Assembly (NCBI GenBank): GCA_937950315.1
Contig: CALFDU010000029.1
Coordinates: 1 to 59,302, forward strand
DNA from: an uncultured Saprospiraceae bacterium
GTDB taxonomy: Bacteria; Bacteroidota; Bacteroidia; Chitinophagales; Saprospiraceae
DNA: 59,302 bases
Direction of reading: 5' to 3'
Position numbers and translations under genes: made by a program. Below, in pieces: positions 8,661 through 17,067 of this stretch. The notes under the pieces are model-generated. The model was not told where the DNA came from, did not search any database, and saw only the letters and a program-made list of their open reading frames with translations. The first letter of the stretch is position 1. Each line of letters starts with the position of its first letter.

Positions 8661-9899
8661 TTGGAGTCCTATAGTTTATACGAAGTCAATGAATATATTA
8701 AGCGTGTTATTGCTCTTAATTTTGAAGAAGCGGTTTGGATTGAATGTGAGATAAACCAGATCAATGAGAAACGAGGCAATTACTACCTTCAACTCATAGA
8801 CAAAGAAGAGAATAAAGACGAAATCAAAGCCCAGGCTTCTGCCGCAATCTGGTACAGAAATGCACTTTTCATCAAGAAAAAATTAGGTAAGTTGTTTGAT
8901 AGCATCTTACAAGCTGGGGTGAGAGTCAAGCTCAAATGTAATATCAACTTCAGCGAACGATACGGCATGAGCTTTGTCATCGAAGACATTGATGTAAATT
9001 ACACCATGGGTCAGATGGAGCTACAACGACAGCAAGTTATCGAAAGACTTAAAGCTGAGAAGTTACTTAATTTGAACCATCGGAAGACCTTACCCTCTGT
9101 CCTTCAACGTATTGCAGTGGTTTCATCTGAAAAAGCAGCCGGATTTGCCGATTTCATGCAGCAGTTAAACAATAACAAATACGACTACGCCTATGAAATT
9201 GCCTTGTTTGACTCAAGCATGCAAGGGAAGAACATGGAAAAGGAAGTCACTGAATCGATAAGAGAAATCAATGATAGTTATAAAGAGTATGATGTAGTGG
9301 TCGTGATTAGAGGAGGTGGCTCAAAATTAGATCTTTCTGGTTTTGATAACTTCAACATTGCGGCTCATATAGCCAAATGTAAGCTACCTGTCATTACAGG
9401 TATTGGACACGAGATTGATCAAACTGTTTCTGATTTAACAGCCAATCTTTCTCTCAAGACTCCAACAGCCGTTGCAGGATATCTAATTGATCAGAATCTG
9501 CACTTTGAAAGTACAGTGATAGAGTTGACGCAAGAGATCAATGGAGAAATCGCAGCCATTTTTGATCAAGACTCTGCTATGCTAGATAGCATCCAGGAAA
9601 GACTCTATTATAGTGTCAGAGATCGATTTTCTTCTGAACGCATTTCATTAGAATCTACCAAGCGATTACTTCAGAGTTCTATACAGCAAAAGTTTTTGAT
9701 CAACGAATCCAAATTGACCTCAGCGAGTCTGATATTAAAAGCTGTGCACCCTGACAACGTACTCAAGAGAGGATTCAGCTACATAACCAATGAATCAGGA
9801 GAACACATAACTAGCAAGAAAAAAGCAAGCAAAGAAAAAGAATTTACCATCCATTTCAAGGATGGAAAACTAAAAGCAAACACCAATGGCAAAAGCTAA
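8661..9899 (+). CDS. xseA: Exodeoxyribonuclease VII large subunit
   Basis: Catalytic subunit of exonuclease VII, which degrades single-stranded DNA from both ends to oligonucleotides. The 412-residue protein begins with the OB-fold domain (about 1-100: YSLYEVNEYIKR, WIECEINQINEKRGNYYLQL). The catalytic region follows, with IAVVSSEKAAGFADF, then VVVIRGGGSKLDLSGFDN and the ITGIGHEIDQTVSDL segment. A C-terminal helical region and the GFSYITNESG finger come last. An in-frame stop at 8652-8654 and no ATG nearby make TTG at 8661 the start. The gene overlaps xseB by 14 bases, the usual coupled order. Lengths match the family. Confidence 0.96.
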   Translation: MESYSLYEVNEYIKRVIALNFEEAVWIECEINQINEKRGNYYLQLIDKEENKDEIKAQASAAIWYRNALFIKKKLGKLFDSILQAGVRVKLKCNINFSERYGMSFVIEDIDVNYTMGQMELQRQQVIERLKAEKLLNLNHRKTLPSVLQRIAVVSSEKAAGFADFMQQLNNNKYDYAYEIALFDSSMQGKNMEKEVTESIREINDSYKEYDVVVVIRGGGSKLDLSGFDNFNIAAHIAKCKLPVITGIGHEIDQTVSDLTANLSLKTPTAVAGYLIDQNLHFESTVIELTQEINGEIAAIFDQDSAMLDSIQERLYYSVRDRFSSERISLESTKRLLQSSIQQKFLINESKLTSASLILKAVHPDNVLKRGFSYITNESGEHITSKKKASKEKEFTIHFKDGKLKANTNGKS

Positions 9900-10089
9900 A
9901 ATAACTTACGATAAAGCATACGCAGAGCTAAACCAAATCCTAGACGACATACAATCTGAAGATGTAAGCATCGACCAGATTGCCATTAAGTCCAAACGAG
10001 CCAATGAACTACTGAAATTCTGTAGAGAGAAATTGAGAACGATAGAGTCTCAAGTAGCAGAAAATTTTGATGACGAAGAAGAAGAATAG
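9886..10089 (+). CDS. xseB: Exodeoxyribonuclease VII small subunit
   Basis: A 67-residue small subunit that forms the helical hairpins coating the large subunit of exonuclease VII. The sequence shows the family pattern TYDKAYAELNQILDDIQSED, then IDQIAIKSKRANELLKFCREKL and an acidic tail. Translation starts inside the 3' end of xseA (14-base overlap), which suggests coupled synthesis. Length and order are as expected. Confidence 0.94.
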   Translation: MAKAKITYDKAYAELNQILDDIQSEDVSIDQIAIKSKRANELLKFCREKLRTIESQVAENFDDEEEE

Positions 10090-10104
10090 ACTTCTACATA
10101 CGAA

Positions 10105-11061
10105 TTAGTGCTTGACACCTTCGCCTTTGTGCTCAAGGAATTCACGGATCAATTGAAAATAACTCTCAGGTTGATCCATCGACATAATATGACCCGATTC
10201 ATATATTATTTCCAATCTTGAGTTTGGAAACACATTGTTATTCATAATTGGATTGGAAATATTTATGAAATCTGAACTTCCGTGAAGGATTAAAACAGGT
10301 TTTTCGAATTGCTGCAATAACTCTTTTTTCAATGGATTCTTTTTCACACTTTTCCAGACCAAACGACCTGTACCTAATGAATGTTGACATTTGTTGGCAA
10401 ACCAATCTGCCGCAACCAAATAATTCTCTTCCTTACTAACGTAATATTTGGCTCTTGCTATTTTTCTTACTTTCTGGATTATATCTTCTGAAGGATAGCC
10501 CTTCAACATTTCTTTTTTCAAATGTTCAAATTCTTCCAATTCAACCAAGTAGGCAATAGATTCATATTCAACATCCTTAAACACTTGAAACTGATCTAAT
10601 CCATTTTCATAACCAGGTGAAGCAGATAAAACCAAGGAATTAATTCGATCTGGATGTTCTGACAAATAATGCATAGCATACACTCCTCCGAAAGAGTGCC
10701 CTACTACATCCCAGGTATCAATATCTAAATGCTCCCTCAAAGCTTCCATATCTGAAACCATCCTTTGTATAGAAACACTATTCACCCATTTCAACTCGGA
10801 CTTACCAGTACCTCTTTGATCAAACAAGATGACCTTTCTATACTTCGAAATTTCTTCTGCATAAAGCTCATATCCATGACTAGAAAATCCTGGACCTCCA
10901 TTCAAGAACACCACTGGTTCTCCTTCACCATATACTTGATAAAACAATTTCCCTTTAGGAATCTCTACATAGCCAGTAATATCTTGCGCACAGACAGAAA
11001 ACTGCATAAGGGCAAACCCGAAGACAACAAGAAATTTACAATAGCTAGTGAAAGACTTCAT
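10105..11061 (-). CDS. Secreted alpha/beta hydrolase, proline iminopeptidase-like
   Basis: A 318-residue serine hydrolase with an N-terminal signal peptide (hydrophobic 9-24, likely cleavage after VCA). The fold features are intact: the oxyanion-hole loop LNGGPG (about 53-58), DQRGTGKS (81-88), the nucleophile elbow GHSFGG with Ser123, a likely acid Asp264 and His291 in ESGHIMSMDQP. HGGPG/NGGPG and DQRGxGxS are typical of S33 proline iminopeptidases, though other esterases share them. It is predicted to act in the periplasm. It lies 22 bases downstream of an Xaa-Pro peptidase-like gene on the same strand, so the pair could act together on proline-containing peptides. That functional link is an inference. 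Confidence 0.85.
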   Translation of the reverse strand: MKSFTSYCKFLVVFGFALMQFSVCAQDITGYVEIPKGKLFYQVYGEGEPVVFLNGGPGFSSHGYELYAEEISKYRKVILFDQRGTGKSELKWVNSVSIQRMVSDMEALREHLDIDTWDVVGHSFGGVYAMHYLSEHPDRINSLVLSASPGYENGLDQFQVFKDVEYESIAYLVELEEFEHLKKEMLKGYPSEDIIQKVRKIARAKYYVSKEENYLVAADWFANKCQHSLGTGRLVWKSVKKNPLKKELLQQFEKPVLILHGSSDFINISNPIMNNNVFPNSRLEIIYESGHIMSMDQPESYFQLIREFLEHKGEGVKH

Positions 11062-11083
11062 TTACATCGAGGCTGTTTTCGAA

Positions 11084-12469
11084 TTAGGCAATTGCCTCAG
11101 TCCTCATTTCCTCAATCGACACAAGATCATTGGCCAATGGTTCACCAAGTCTTCTATTTCCGTCTGCCGTAATAATATAATCATCCTCGATTCGGATACC
11201 ACCAATGTTTCGGTATTTTTCTATTTCAGCGTAGTTGAGAAAATCTGCATGCATATTTTCACCTTTAAACTTATCAATTAGTTCAGGTATGAGATAGATA
11301 CCTGGCTCAATGGTAATAGCAAATCCTTCAACCAATCGACGTCCCAGTCGCAATGACCTCAAACCAAACTGGGTACTCTTCTCAACTGTCTCATCATATC
11401 CCACATATATCTCACCCAAGTTTTCCATATCGTGCACATCCATTCCAAGCATGTGGCCTAGACCGTGAGGAAAAAACAAACTGTGAGCTCCAGTAGCCAC
11501 AGCTTCATCAACATCACCTTTCATAAGACCCAAGGACTTCAAGCCTTCTACCATTGTTCTTGCAACTGCAAGATGTACATCTTTATAAAATACACCAGGC
11601 TTAGAATCATTAAGCGCAGTTTGGTATGAATCATACACTATATTATATAAGCTGGCTTGCATACTTGAAAATTTACCAGAGGCAGGAAATGTTCTTGTCA
11701 TATCACCACAATATAAACTTGGCAATTCGATTCCACCATCAAAGAGAACCATGTCACCTTCTTTGATTTGGTTGCCGTGGTAATGATTGTGCAAGGTCTG
11801 TCCATTCTTGGTTAAAATGGTAGGAAAAGACCATTGTAGATTGTTGTCAAAAACATATTTGTTAGCCATGGATACAAGATGGTATTCCATCATATCAGGC
11901 GTTGCATTTCTCAAAACGGTTTCATGCATTTTGGCTGTATGCGTGCAAGCTTGATCGAGTTGAGCAATTTCTTCTTGCGTTTTGATATTTCTTTGCTTGA
12001 CGATGGCATGTATCAATCCCATGTCTGGCGATAGACTTGTAACGCCTAGCAAGTCCCTTAACGTGACTTCGTGTCTGCCTCTGTATGGAGGAAGATACTT
12101 TATATCTTTATGAACATAATCAGCGAGTGCTGAAGATGGTTTAATCGAAGTAATTCCAACTTTTGCACCAAGCTCAGCCAACTTTGGTTGATTGCCCATC
12201 CAAACAATTAAGTCCAATGAAGCATCATCGCCAAAAATGGTCACCTCGCCTGAATCGCAATCCAAAATAGCATTGAGATTTACAAGATTGATTCCGATGT
12301 AATACAAAAAAGTACTATCCTGTCTAAAATGATAGACATTGTCCTCGCAGTTCATCCCTACATCTTGATTTCCAAGAAATAGAATTTTGCCGGAACCAAC
12401 TGATTCCATTAATATTTTTCTTCTTGAAACATAGGTTTCGGTATCAAACGGGAATGTCAAATTTGCCAT
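11084..12469 (-). CDS. Xaa-Pro aminopeptidase (M24B)
   Basis: Cytoplasmic metallopeptidase predicted to release an N-terminal residue that precedes proline. The 461-residue protein has an N-terminal AMP_N creatinase-like domain (about 1-150) and a pita-bread catalytic domain. The dinuclear-metal ligands can be seen in order: Asp in FDGGIELP, Asp in YCGDMTRTF, His in HGLGHMLGMDVHD, Glu in TIEPGIYL and Glu in IRIEDDYII. The ATG at 12469 starts directly with MANLTFPFDTETYVSRR. It sits 41 bases after asnB and 22 bases before the hydrolase gene, all leftward, which suggests a three-gene unit. The exact name (pepP-like) is not certain because prolidases share the fold. Confidence 0.9.
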   Translation of the reverse strand: MANLTFPFDTETYVSRRKILMESVGSGKILFLGNQDVGMNCEDNVYHFRQDSTFLYYIGINLVNLNAILDCDSGEVTIFGDDASLDLIVWMGNQPKLAELGAKVGITSIKPSSALADYVHKDIKYLPPYRGRHEVTLRDLLGVTSLSPDMGLIHAIVKQRNIKTQEEIAQLDQACTHTAKMHETVLRNATPDMMEYHLVSMANKYVFDNNLQWSFPTILTKNGQTLHNHYHGNQIKEGDMVLFDGGIELPSLYCGDMTRTFPASGKFSSMQASLYNIVYDSYQTALNDSKPGVFYKDVHLAVARTMVEGLKSLGLMKGDVDEAVATGAHSLFFPHGLGHMLGMDVHDMENLGEIYVGYDETVEKSTQFGLRSLRLGRRLVEGFAITIEPGIYLIPELIDKFKGENMHADFLNYAEIEKYRNIGGIRIEDDYIITADGNRRLGEPLANDLVSIEEMRTEAIA

Positions 12470-12510
12470 GAGCTATAATTTATCCCGCAATATATAAAAT
12501 GAGACCGAGA

Positions 12511-14094
12511 TTAATCCGCTTGATAGATTTTCAAGACTCTAGCAGACGGATCAGTGACTTCACCGCACCACTTCGGCAACCATTGATATGGTGTCAAATG
12601 ATAGTTTTTACCATAGTGCTCCGTGAACAATTTCTTATAATAATAAGCTTCTTTACTGGCGACAGTTTTATATTGATCTAGTTCTTTGGCTTCTAGATAT
12701 TCTCCATCACTTACTTTGGAATCCACATAATCTCGGATTATTTCGGACCAAGATCTATTGACCTGACTGACTGAATCAGAAAAGCCATTCTTTCTTCTCC
12801 ATAGAACTTCTGCAGGCAATAATTCATCTTTTTCAAATGCCTTGCGCAAAAGATATTTTTCGATTTTCTCCTCTCCATCAAACATTCTTAAGCTTGGATC
12901 AATTCCCATATAGTATTCCACAAATTGCCTGTCGGCAAATGGTACTCTCGCTTCAATACCAGCAGAAGATATGGAACGATCACCCCTCAACATATCAAAG
13001 AAATGAATGTCTCTCAACAACCGAATTCCTTCTTGTTGAAATGCTTCTGGACTCGGGGCTTGCTGAAAATAAAGATAACTGCCCATTTCATCTATCGTCT
13101 CTCCTGTAAACAAAACCTTGACATCAGAGTTTTTCTTGACCCAGTTACTGACCAATTGATGCCCAACTGATGCCCGAATGGTCGTCACATCAAAGGAACC
13201 TGTTATATACACCGTTTCTTCCAGTCCAGCCAAAAACTCATCTTCGATCATGATGATTGAATGATGCGTTGTGCCGATATGATCAGCTACCTTCTGCGCA
13301 GCCTCAATATCAGGCGAACCTTCTAGTCCAATCGAAAACGTTTCTAAATCCTTAGGATCTTTAAAGTTCTTAGCCACAATCGCAGAAACCAAACTTGAGT
13401 CCAAGCCACCACTCAATAGACAACCGATCTTTCGCTCAGATAGCATTCTATCTTTTACAGCCTTGGTGAGTAGTTCATTGATTTTCATCAAATGGGTTTC
13501 CTCGCTTTGATCGGCGTGTGCGGTAAAATCAAATTTATAATACTTAGTGAAAGCTTTGGTTTCAGAATCCCAAAAATGTCTCGGAAGAAACTGACGTACC
13601 CTTTTGCAGAAAGTCAAAGCCTTGGCTTCACTTGCAAAATAGGTAGCTCCTGCTTCATCTTCGCCATAATACAAACCTCTTACTCCAAGGTGATCTCGGC
13701 AGACAAAAGTTTTATCAAGCAATTCATCGTAAAGCACAAAAGCATACTCAGCTACCAACTCATCCAACATTGCTTCCAAACCAATCTTCTTGTACAGGTG
13801 AATTAAAACTTCACAATCGCTGTTGGTCTTTAAAGGAAGTGCGTATTTCTCGGCCAATTCTTTGTAATTAAAAATTTCAGCATTGGCAATCAACCAAACA
13901 TTATCAATGTGAAAAGGCTGATGGCTTAAATTATCTTGTCCATTGATCATCAATCGATGAAAACCAAAGTGAATTCCCTCTTTAACTTCTAAATAATCGC
14001 TGTGATCCGGTCCACGATGTTGGATAGTATCAAAGTGCTTTTTTAATGTCTTTTTTGACTCTTTTGTTCCAATTGCTGCAAATATCCCGCACAT
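12511..14094 (-). CDS. asnB: Glutamine-hydrolysing asparagine synthase
   Basis: Converts aspartate, glutamine and ATP to asparagine. The 527-residue protein begins MCGIFA, so after Met removal Cys2 is the amidotransferase nucleophile. The class II glutaminase domain runs to about 190 (QHRGPDHSDY, FGFHRLMI, NAEIFNYKEL). The synthetase domain holds the PP-loop LLSGGLDSSLVSAI, then ETIDEMGSYLYF and the R-x-P-F segment IEARVPFADRQFVEYYM. All are consistent with an active enzyme of ordinary length. The gene is divergent from an AsnC-type regulator, and a good promoter plus a perfect palindrome lies between them. Regulation by asparagine through that regulator is likely by analogy with AsnC. Confidence 0.95.
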   Translation of the reverse strand: MCGIFAAIGTKESKKTLKKHFDTIQHRGPDHSDYLEVKEGIHFGFHRLMINGQDNLSHQPFHIDNVWLIANAEIFNYKELAEKYALPLKTNSDCEVLIHLYKKIGLEAMLDELVAEYAFVLYDELLDKTFVCRDHLGVRGLYYGEDEAGATYFASEAKALTFCKRVRQFLPRHFWDSETKAFTKYYKFDFTAHADQSEETHLMKINELLTKAVKDRMLSERKIGCLLSGGLDSSLVSAIVAKNFKDPKDLETFSIGLEGSPDIEAAQKVADHIGTTHHSIIMIEDEFLAGLEETVYITGSFDVTTIRASVGHQLVSNWVKKNSDVKVLFTGETIDEMGSYLYFQQAPSPEAFQQEGIRLLRDIHFFDMLRGDRSISSAGIEARVPFADRQFVEYYMGIDPSLRMFDGEEKIEKYLLRKAFEKDELLPAEVLWRRKNGFSDSVSQVNRSWSEIIRDYVDSKVSDGEYLEAKELDQYKTVASKEAYYYKKLFTEHYGKNYHLTPYQWLPKWCGEVTDPSARVLKIYQAD

Positions 14095-14122
14095 AACTGT
14101 AATTTTTTAAGTAATTTTAAAT

Positions 14123-14153
14123 CAAAACTATATAATTTAAACTAATTAGTCAA
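14123..14153 (-). promoter_or_regulatory. asnB promoter (Bacteroidota -33/-7 type)
   Basis: On the minus strand the -33 TTG (14151-14153) is separated by 20 bases from TAGTTTTG (14123-14130). The latter is a perfect TAnnTTTG -7 element. The asnB ATG follows about 29 bases later. Both elements and the spacing fit the primary sigma factor of this phylum. Confidence 0.65.
14141..14150. promoter_or_regulatory. Palindrome ACTAATTAGT, candidate AsnC/Lrp operator
   Basis: A perfect 10-base palindrome, ACTAATTAGT, lies within the spacer of the asnB promoter and 22 bases before the ATG of the divergent AsnC-type gene. Lrp-family regulators bind AT-rich palindromes in such positions, and occupation here would block the -33/-7 pair. 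The assignment is positional only. Confidence 0.4.
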
Positions 14154-14171
14154 CAATAATTAAGATTTTAA

Positions 14172-14639
14172 ATGATAGATGCGATAGATGTTAAGATTAT
14201 TAATGCACTTTTGGCTAATAGCCGGGTGAGTACCACCAAGATTTCAGAATCATTGAAGATTTCCAATGTGGCTACTCAGCAAAGGATATCCAAACTGGAG
14301 AAGGCAGGAATTATAACAGGTTATACAGCTCGGGTCAATTATTCAGCAATTGGAATGAAAACCATAGCTTATGTGGGTATTTTCCTTGAAAAGGCAAAGC
14401 ATTATGAGGAAGTAATAGCTCAATTGAAAAAAGTACCACAAATATCTCAAGCCCATTTCACGACAGGCAACTACTCTATTTTTGCCATGATTACGGCCAG
14501 AGACAATGAAAATTTGATGGAAATCTTAAGTTCGAAAATTCAGAACATAGATGGGATTGCTAGGACTGAGACCTTCATTTCACTGCATGAGGGAATCAAT
14601 CAAAGTCTGTTTTTGGAAAATACAGAACCAGAGAAATAG
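14172..14639 (+). CDS. AsnC/Lrp family regulator divergent from asnB
   Basis: A 155-residue regulator. The winged helix-turn-helix (about 3-55) reads IDVKIINALLANSRVS, TTKISESLKISNVATQQRISKLE. The RAM domain (about 62-145) ends HFTTGNYSIFAMITARD, followed by the conserved REL-type turn region. Divergent placement next to asparagine synthase is the arrangement known for AsnC and asnA in enterobacteria. The likely role is therefore asparagine-responsive control of asnB, perhaps with autoregulation. It shares family but not close sequence with the Lrp-type protein at about 8.2 kb. A strong bidirectional terminator follows it. Confidence 0.92.
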   Translation: MIDAIDVKIINALLANSRVSTTKISESLKISNVATQQRISKLEKAGIITGYTARVNYSAIGMKTIAYVGIFLEKAKHYEEVIAQLKKVPQISQAHFTTGNYSIFAMITARDNENLMEILSSKIQNIDGIARTETFISLHEGINQSLFLENTEPEK

Positions 14640-14672
14640 GAATAAATAAGGTATTAAAAAGCTAATCAAAAT

Positions 14673-14700
14673 AAAAAAGCCAACAATCGTTGGCTTTTTT
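14673..14700. terminator. Bidirectional intrinsic terminator
   Basis: The stem GCCAAC/GTTGGC with loop AATC is flanked by AAAAAA on the left and TTTTTT on the right. It can therefore end the rightward AsnC-type gene and the leftward small gene that follows. Confidence 0.88.
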
Positions 14701-14716
14701 ATTCTCTTACGCACGT

Positions 14717-14971
14717 TTACCAGTTAGGGTCAACTTCTTTGTGCAATTTAAGATCATGCCACGGCAATACGGGCTGAGTCTTATTTACTCTGTGTTTACA
14801 CAGTGAATTGAATGCACTTTTGTCCTCATTATTAATTCCAGCATCGTGACCTTGCAATAACTCTATGCAATCATCCTTGGTGAGGTTTAATAATCTGTTT
14901 GTACAAAATGATTTTTGGTCTGAACTGCCTTCATTATCTAAGGCTTGACCTAGTGTTTCTTTTTCGCTCAT
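14717..14971 (-). CDS. Small uncharacterised protein (84 aa)
   Basis: An 84-residue polar, acidic protein beginning MSEKETLGQALDNEG, without signal peptide or membrane segment. It carries three cysteines (23, 35, 58), and a Trp-His pair near the C-terminus (PWHDLKLHKE). It is bounded on the left by a strong shared terminator and begins just before the divergent adenylate-cyclase gene, which supports it as a real transcription unit. I do not recognise the family. The three Cys and several His could bind a metal, but no classical spacing is present. It could also be a non-coding frame, although start, stop and terminator placement argue for a gene. Confidence 0.55.
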   Translation of the reverse strand: MSEKETLGQALDNEGSSDQKSFCTNRLLNLTKDDCIELLQGHDAGINNEDKSAFNSLCKHRVNKTQPVLPWHDLKLHKEVDPNW

Positions 14972-15063
14972 AATGGGGTTAGTTTTGCTAAAAAAATAGG
15001 TTAATTCTTAAATATACATTTTTTTTTGTACTTTTCTCCTATAACCCTTTTGAACCATTCTCA

Positions 15064-17067
15064 ATGATACGCCTTGCAACCGTTTGCAATTTCCTACTAT
15101 TACTACAACTAAATTCTTTTGGTCAAATTAGCCTATTTGAAGAGCAGTTTGAACATCATGTAGTTACTGATATTGAATACATAGAGCTAATAGACAAGGA
15201 TTTAGAGATAAATGCTATTGCAAATCTACCTTCTTCATCTTGGTCTATTTCGGACACTTCAACCATAATAAATCTCAATGCCAACTCTTATTGGGTAAGA
15301 TTTTCAGCACATAATAATAGTCCCAATTTTAATGATGCATTGTTTGATTTCAAAAACTGGTCATTTGTAGAATTATACCAAATGGATGGAAGTCAGGTAC
15401 TCCAAAAGCACGAAACAGGACACTTGAAGCCTTGGTCAAAACGAACGTACAAATATGCAAATTACAATTTCATACATATAGGTTTTGAACCGCATGACAC
15501 CATTCAGTTTCTTGCAAGATTGGATCCTGCATTCAACAACATGGTCAGGCCTACCTCTTTGAATTTTAAAATAAGTGATCGCAATCTAGTGATCAAAGAA
15601 AAGGCTCGTTCAAATCAGTTATCCTATTTCTTTTTTGGGATATACATGATCATGTTGATCTATAATTTATTCATTTGGATTTCAACAAAAGATAAGAGCT
15701 ATCGATTTTATCTTTTGTCATTGGCCATTTATAGTGTCATGATCATGGACACCTCTGGTTTTTGGTTGGCATTGTTCCCTAATTTTGATGGAATGCCAGA
15801 ATTACTAAAGCAATTCCACACAGTCCAACCTCATCTGATAACCATTGCAGTTTTACTATTTGTACATGATTTTTTAAGATTAAAAGAACGCTATCCATTC
15901 TGGTCGAAGGTATTAAGAGCGGATGTACTGGCTGTCGTTTGTATGATGATTATTATCCATATTCATTTTGAAATTGGAGTCAACCTAATTGTTTTCAATA
16001 CTCTTCCATTTGTCATCATAGTTTTCGTAGTAGCCATTAAGAGTTTTAGAGATAAATTCCCTGGTGCATTGTATCTGCTTATTGGTCATATATTTTATTT
16101 TATTGGCGCCATTGGTGCGATGCTTGGCCAGGTACATCCGCAAATAAAAGAAATTGAATTTTTCCAAAACCATAGTATATTTTTTGGTTCTGGAATTGAA
16201 ATGATCATGTTTTCTTTAGCCTTAGCCAATACGATAAATTATCTTCGAAAAGAGAATGAAGAAAAGCAGAAAAAGATCATTTTACAACTTAAAGAAAATG
16301 CGCAATTACAAGACAAAGTAACCAGAGAATTGGAAGCCAAAGTCATAGATCGAACCAAAGAGATATTCAATCAGAAGGAAGAAATCAATGACCAAAAATT
16401 GAATCTAGAAAAAGAAAAAGAAAGATCTGAAGGTTTGCTTCTAAACATATTACCTCAAGAGGTGGCAGAAGAGCTTAAACAAACAGGAAAGGCCACGCCC
16501 AAATTCCATGAAATGGTCAGCATTCTTTTTGTTGATATCACCAAATTTTCGAATATGGTAAAAAACATCAAGGCAGAAAAATTGGTGGAAGACCTAGATC
16601 ATATTTTCTCTGAATTTGATGAAATTGTTGAGAAATACAAGCTTGAAAAAATCAAGACCATTGGAGATGCCTACATGTGCGTCTGTGGCCTAACCGATGA
16701 AGTCGAAAACCAAGCCTTGAACGCTACTTTGGCAGCGGATGAAATGATCAATTTCATGAAGGAATGGAGAAAAACAAAGAACACGGCCAATGACGATGAG
16801 TTAAATCTAAGAGCAGGAATACATAGCGGTGCTGTCACCGCCGGTGTGGTAGGTAAAATAAAATTCCAGTTTGACATTTGGGGTGATGCAGTAAATCTTG
16901 CATCACGAATGGAATCAAATAGTGAAACCTCATTGATCAACATTTCGGAATCCACCTACCATCTCATCAAAGATGAATTCAAGTGTGAATACCGTGGTAA
17001 ATTCCCTGTAAAAAACATGGGTGAAGTTGACATGTATTTTGTGAGGGAAAGGATCAAGGCGCAATAA
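15064..17067 (+). CDS. 7TM-DISM membrane adenylate cyclase
   Basis: Predicted class III adenylate cyclase making cAMP in response to a periplasmic signal. The 667 residues show, in order, a signal peptide (1-20), a periplasmic 7TMR-DISMED2-like beta domain (about 35-175), a seven-helix DISM membrane region (about 187-395), a coiled coil (about 396-460) and a cyclase catalytic domain (about 480-660). The metal-binding Asp residues are D491 (FVDITKFS) and D535 (TIGDAYM). The adenine-selecting pair is K531 and D604 (FDIWGDAVN). Asn611 and Arg615 complete the catalytic set, so ATP rather than GTP is the likely substrate. The TAA stop overlaps the ATG of the next gene by one base. That coupling suggests the cyclase and the VioB-like protein work in one process, which is unusual. 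Confidence 0.9.
   Translation: MIRLATVCNFLLLLQLNSFGQISLFEEQFEHHVVTDIEYIELIDKDLEINAIANLPSSSWSISDTSTIINLNANSYWVRFSAHNNSPNFNDALFDFKNWSFVELYQMDGSQVLQKHETGHLKPWSKRTYKYANYNFIHIGFEPHDTIQFLARLDPAFNNMVRPTSLNFKISDRNLVIKEKARSNQLSYFFFGIYMIMLIYNLFIWISTKDKSYRFYLLSLAIYSVMIMDTSGFWLALFPNFDGMPELLKQFHTVQPHLITIAVLLFVHDFLRLKERYPFWSKVLRADVLAVVCMMIIIHIHFEIGVNLIVFNTLPFVIIVFVVAIKSFRDKFPGALYLLIGHIFYFIGAIGAMLGQVHPQIKEIEFFQNHSIFFGSGIEMIMFSLALANTINYLRKENEEKQKKIILQLKENAQLQDKVTRELEAKVIDRTKEIFNQKEEINDQKLNLEKEKERSEGLLLNILPQEVAEELKQTGKATPKFHEMVSILFVDITKFSNMVKNIKAEKLVEDLDHIFSEFDEIVEKYKLEKIKTIGDAYMCVCGLTDEVENQALNATLAADEMINFMKEWRKTKNTANDDELNLRAGIHSGAVTAGVVGKIKFQFDIWGDAVNLASRMESNSETSLINISESTYHLIKDEFKCEYRGKFPVKNMGEVDMYFVRERIKAQ

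Noticed and set aside
12837-13170. Plus-strand open frames inside asnB
   Set aside because: They are antisense to a conserved enzyme and show no recognisable protein features.
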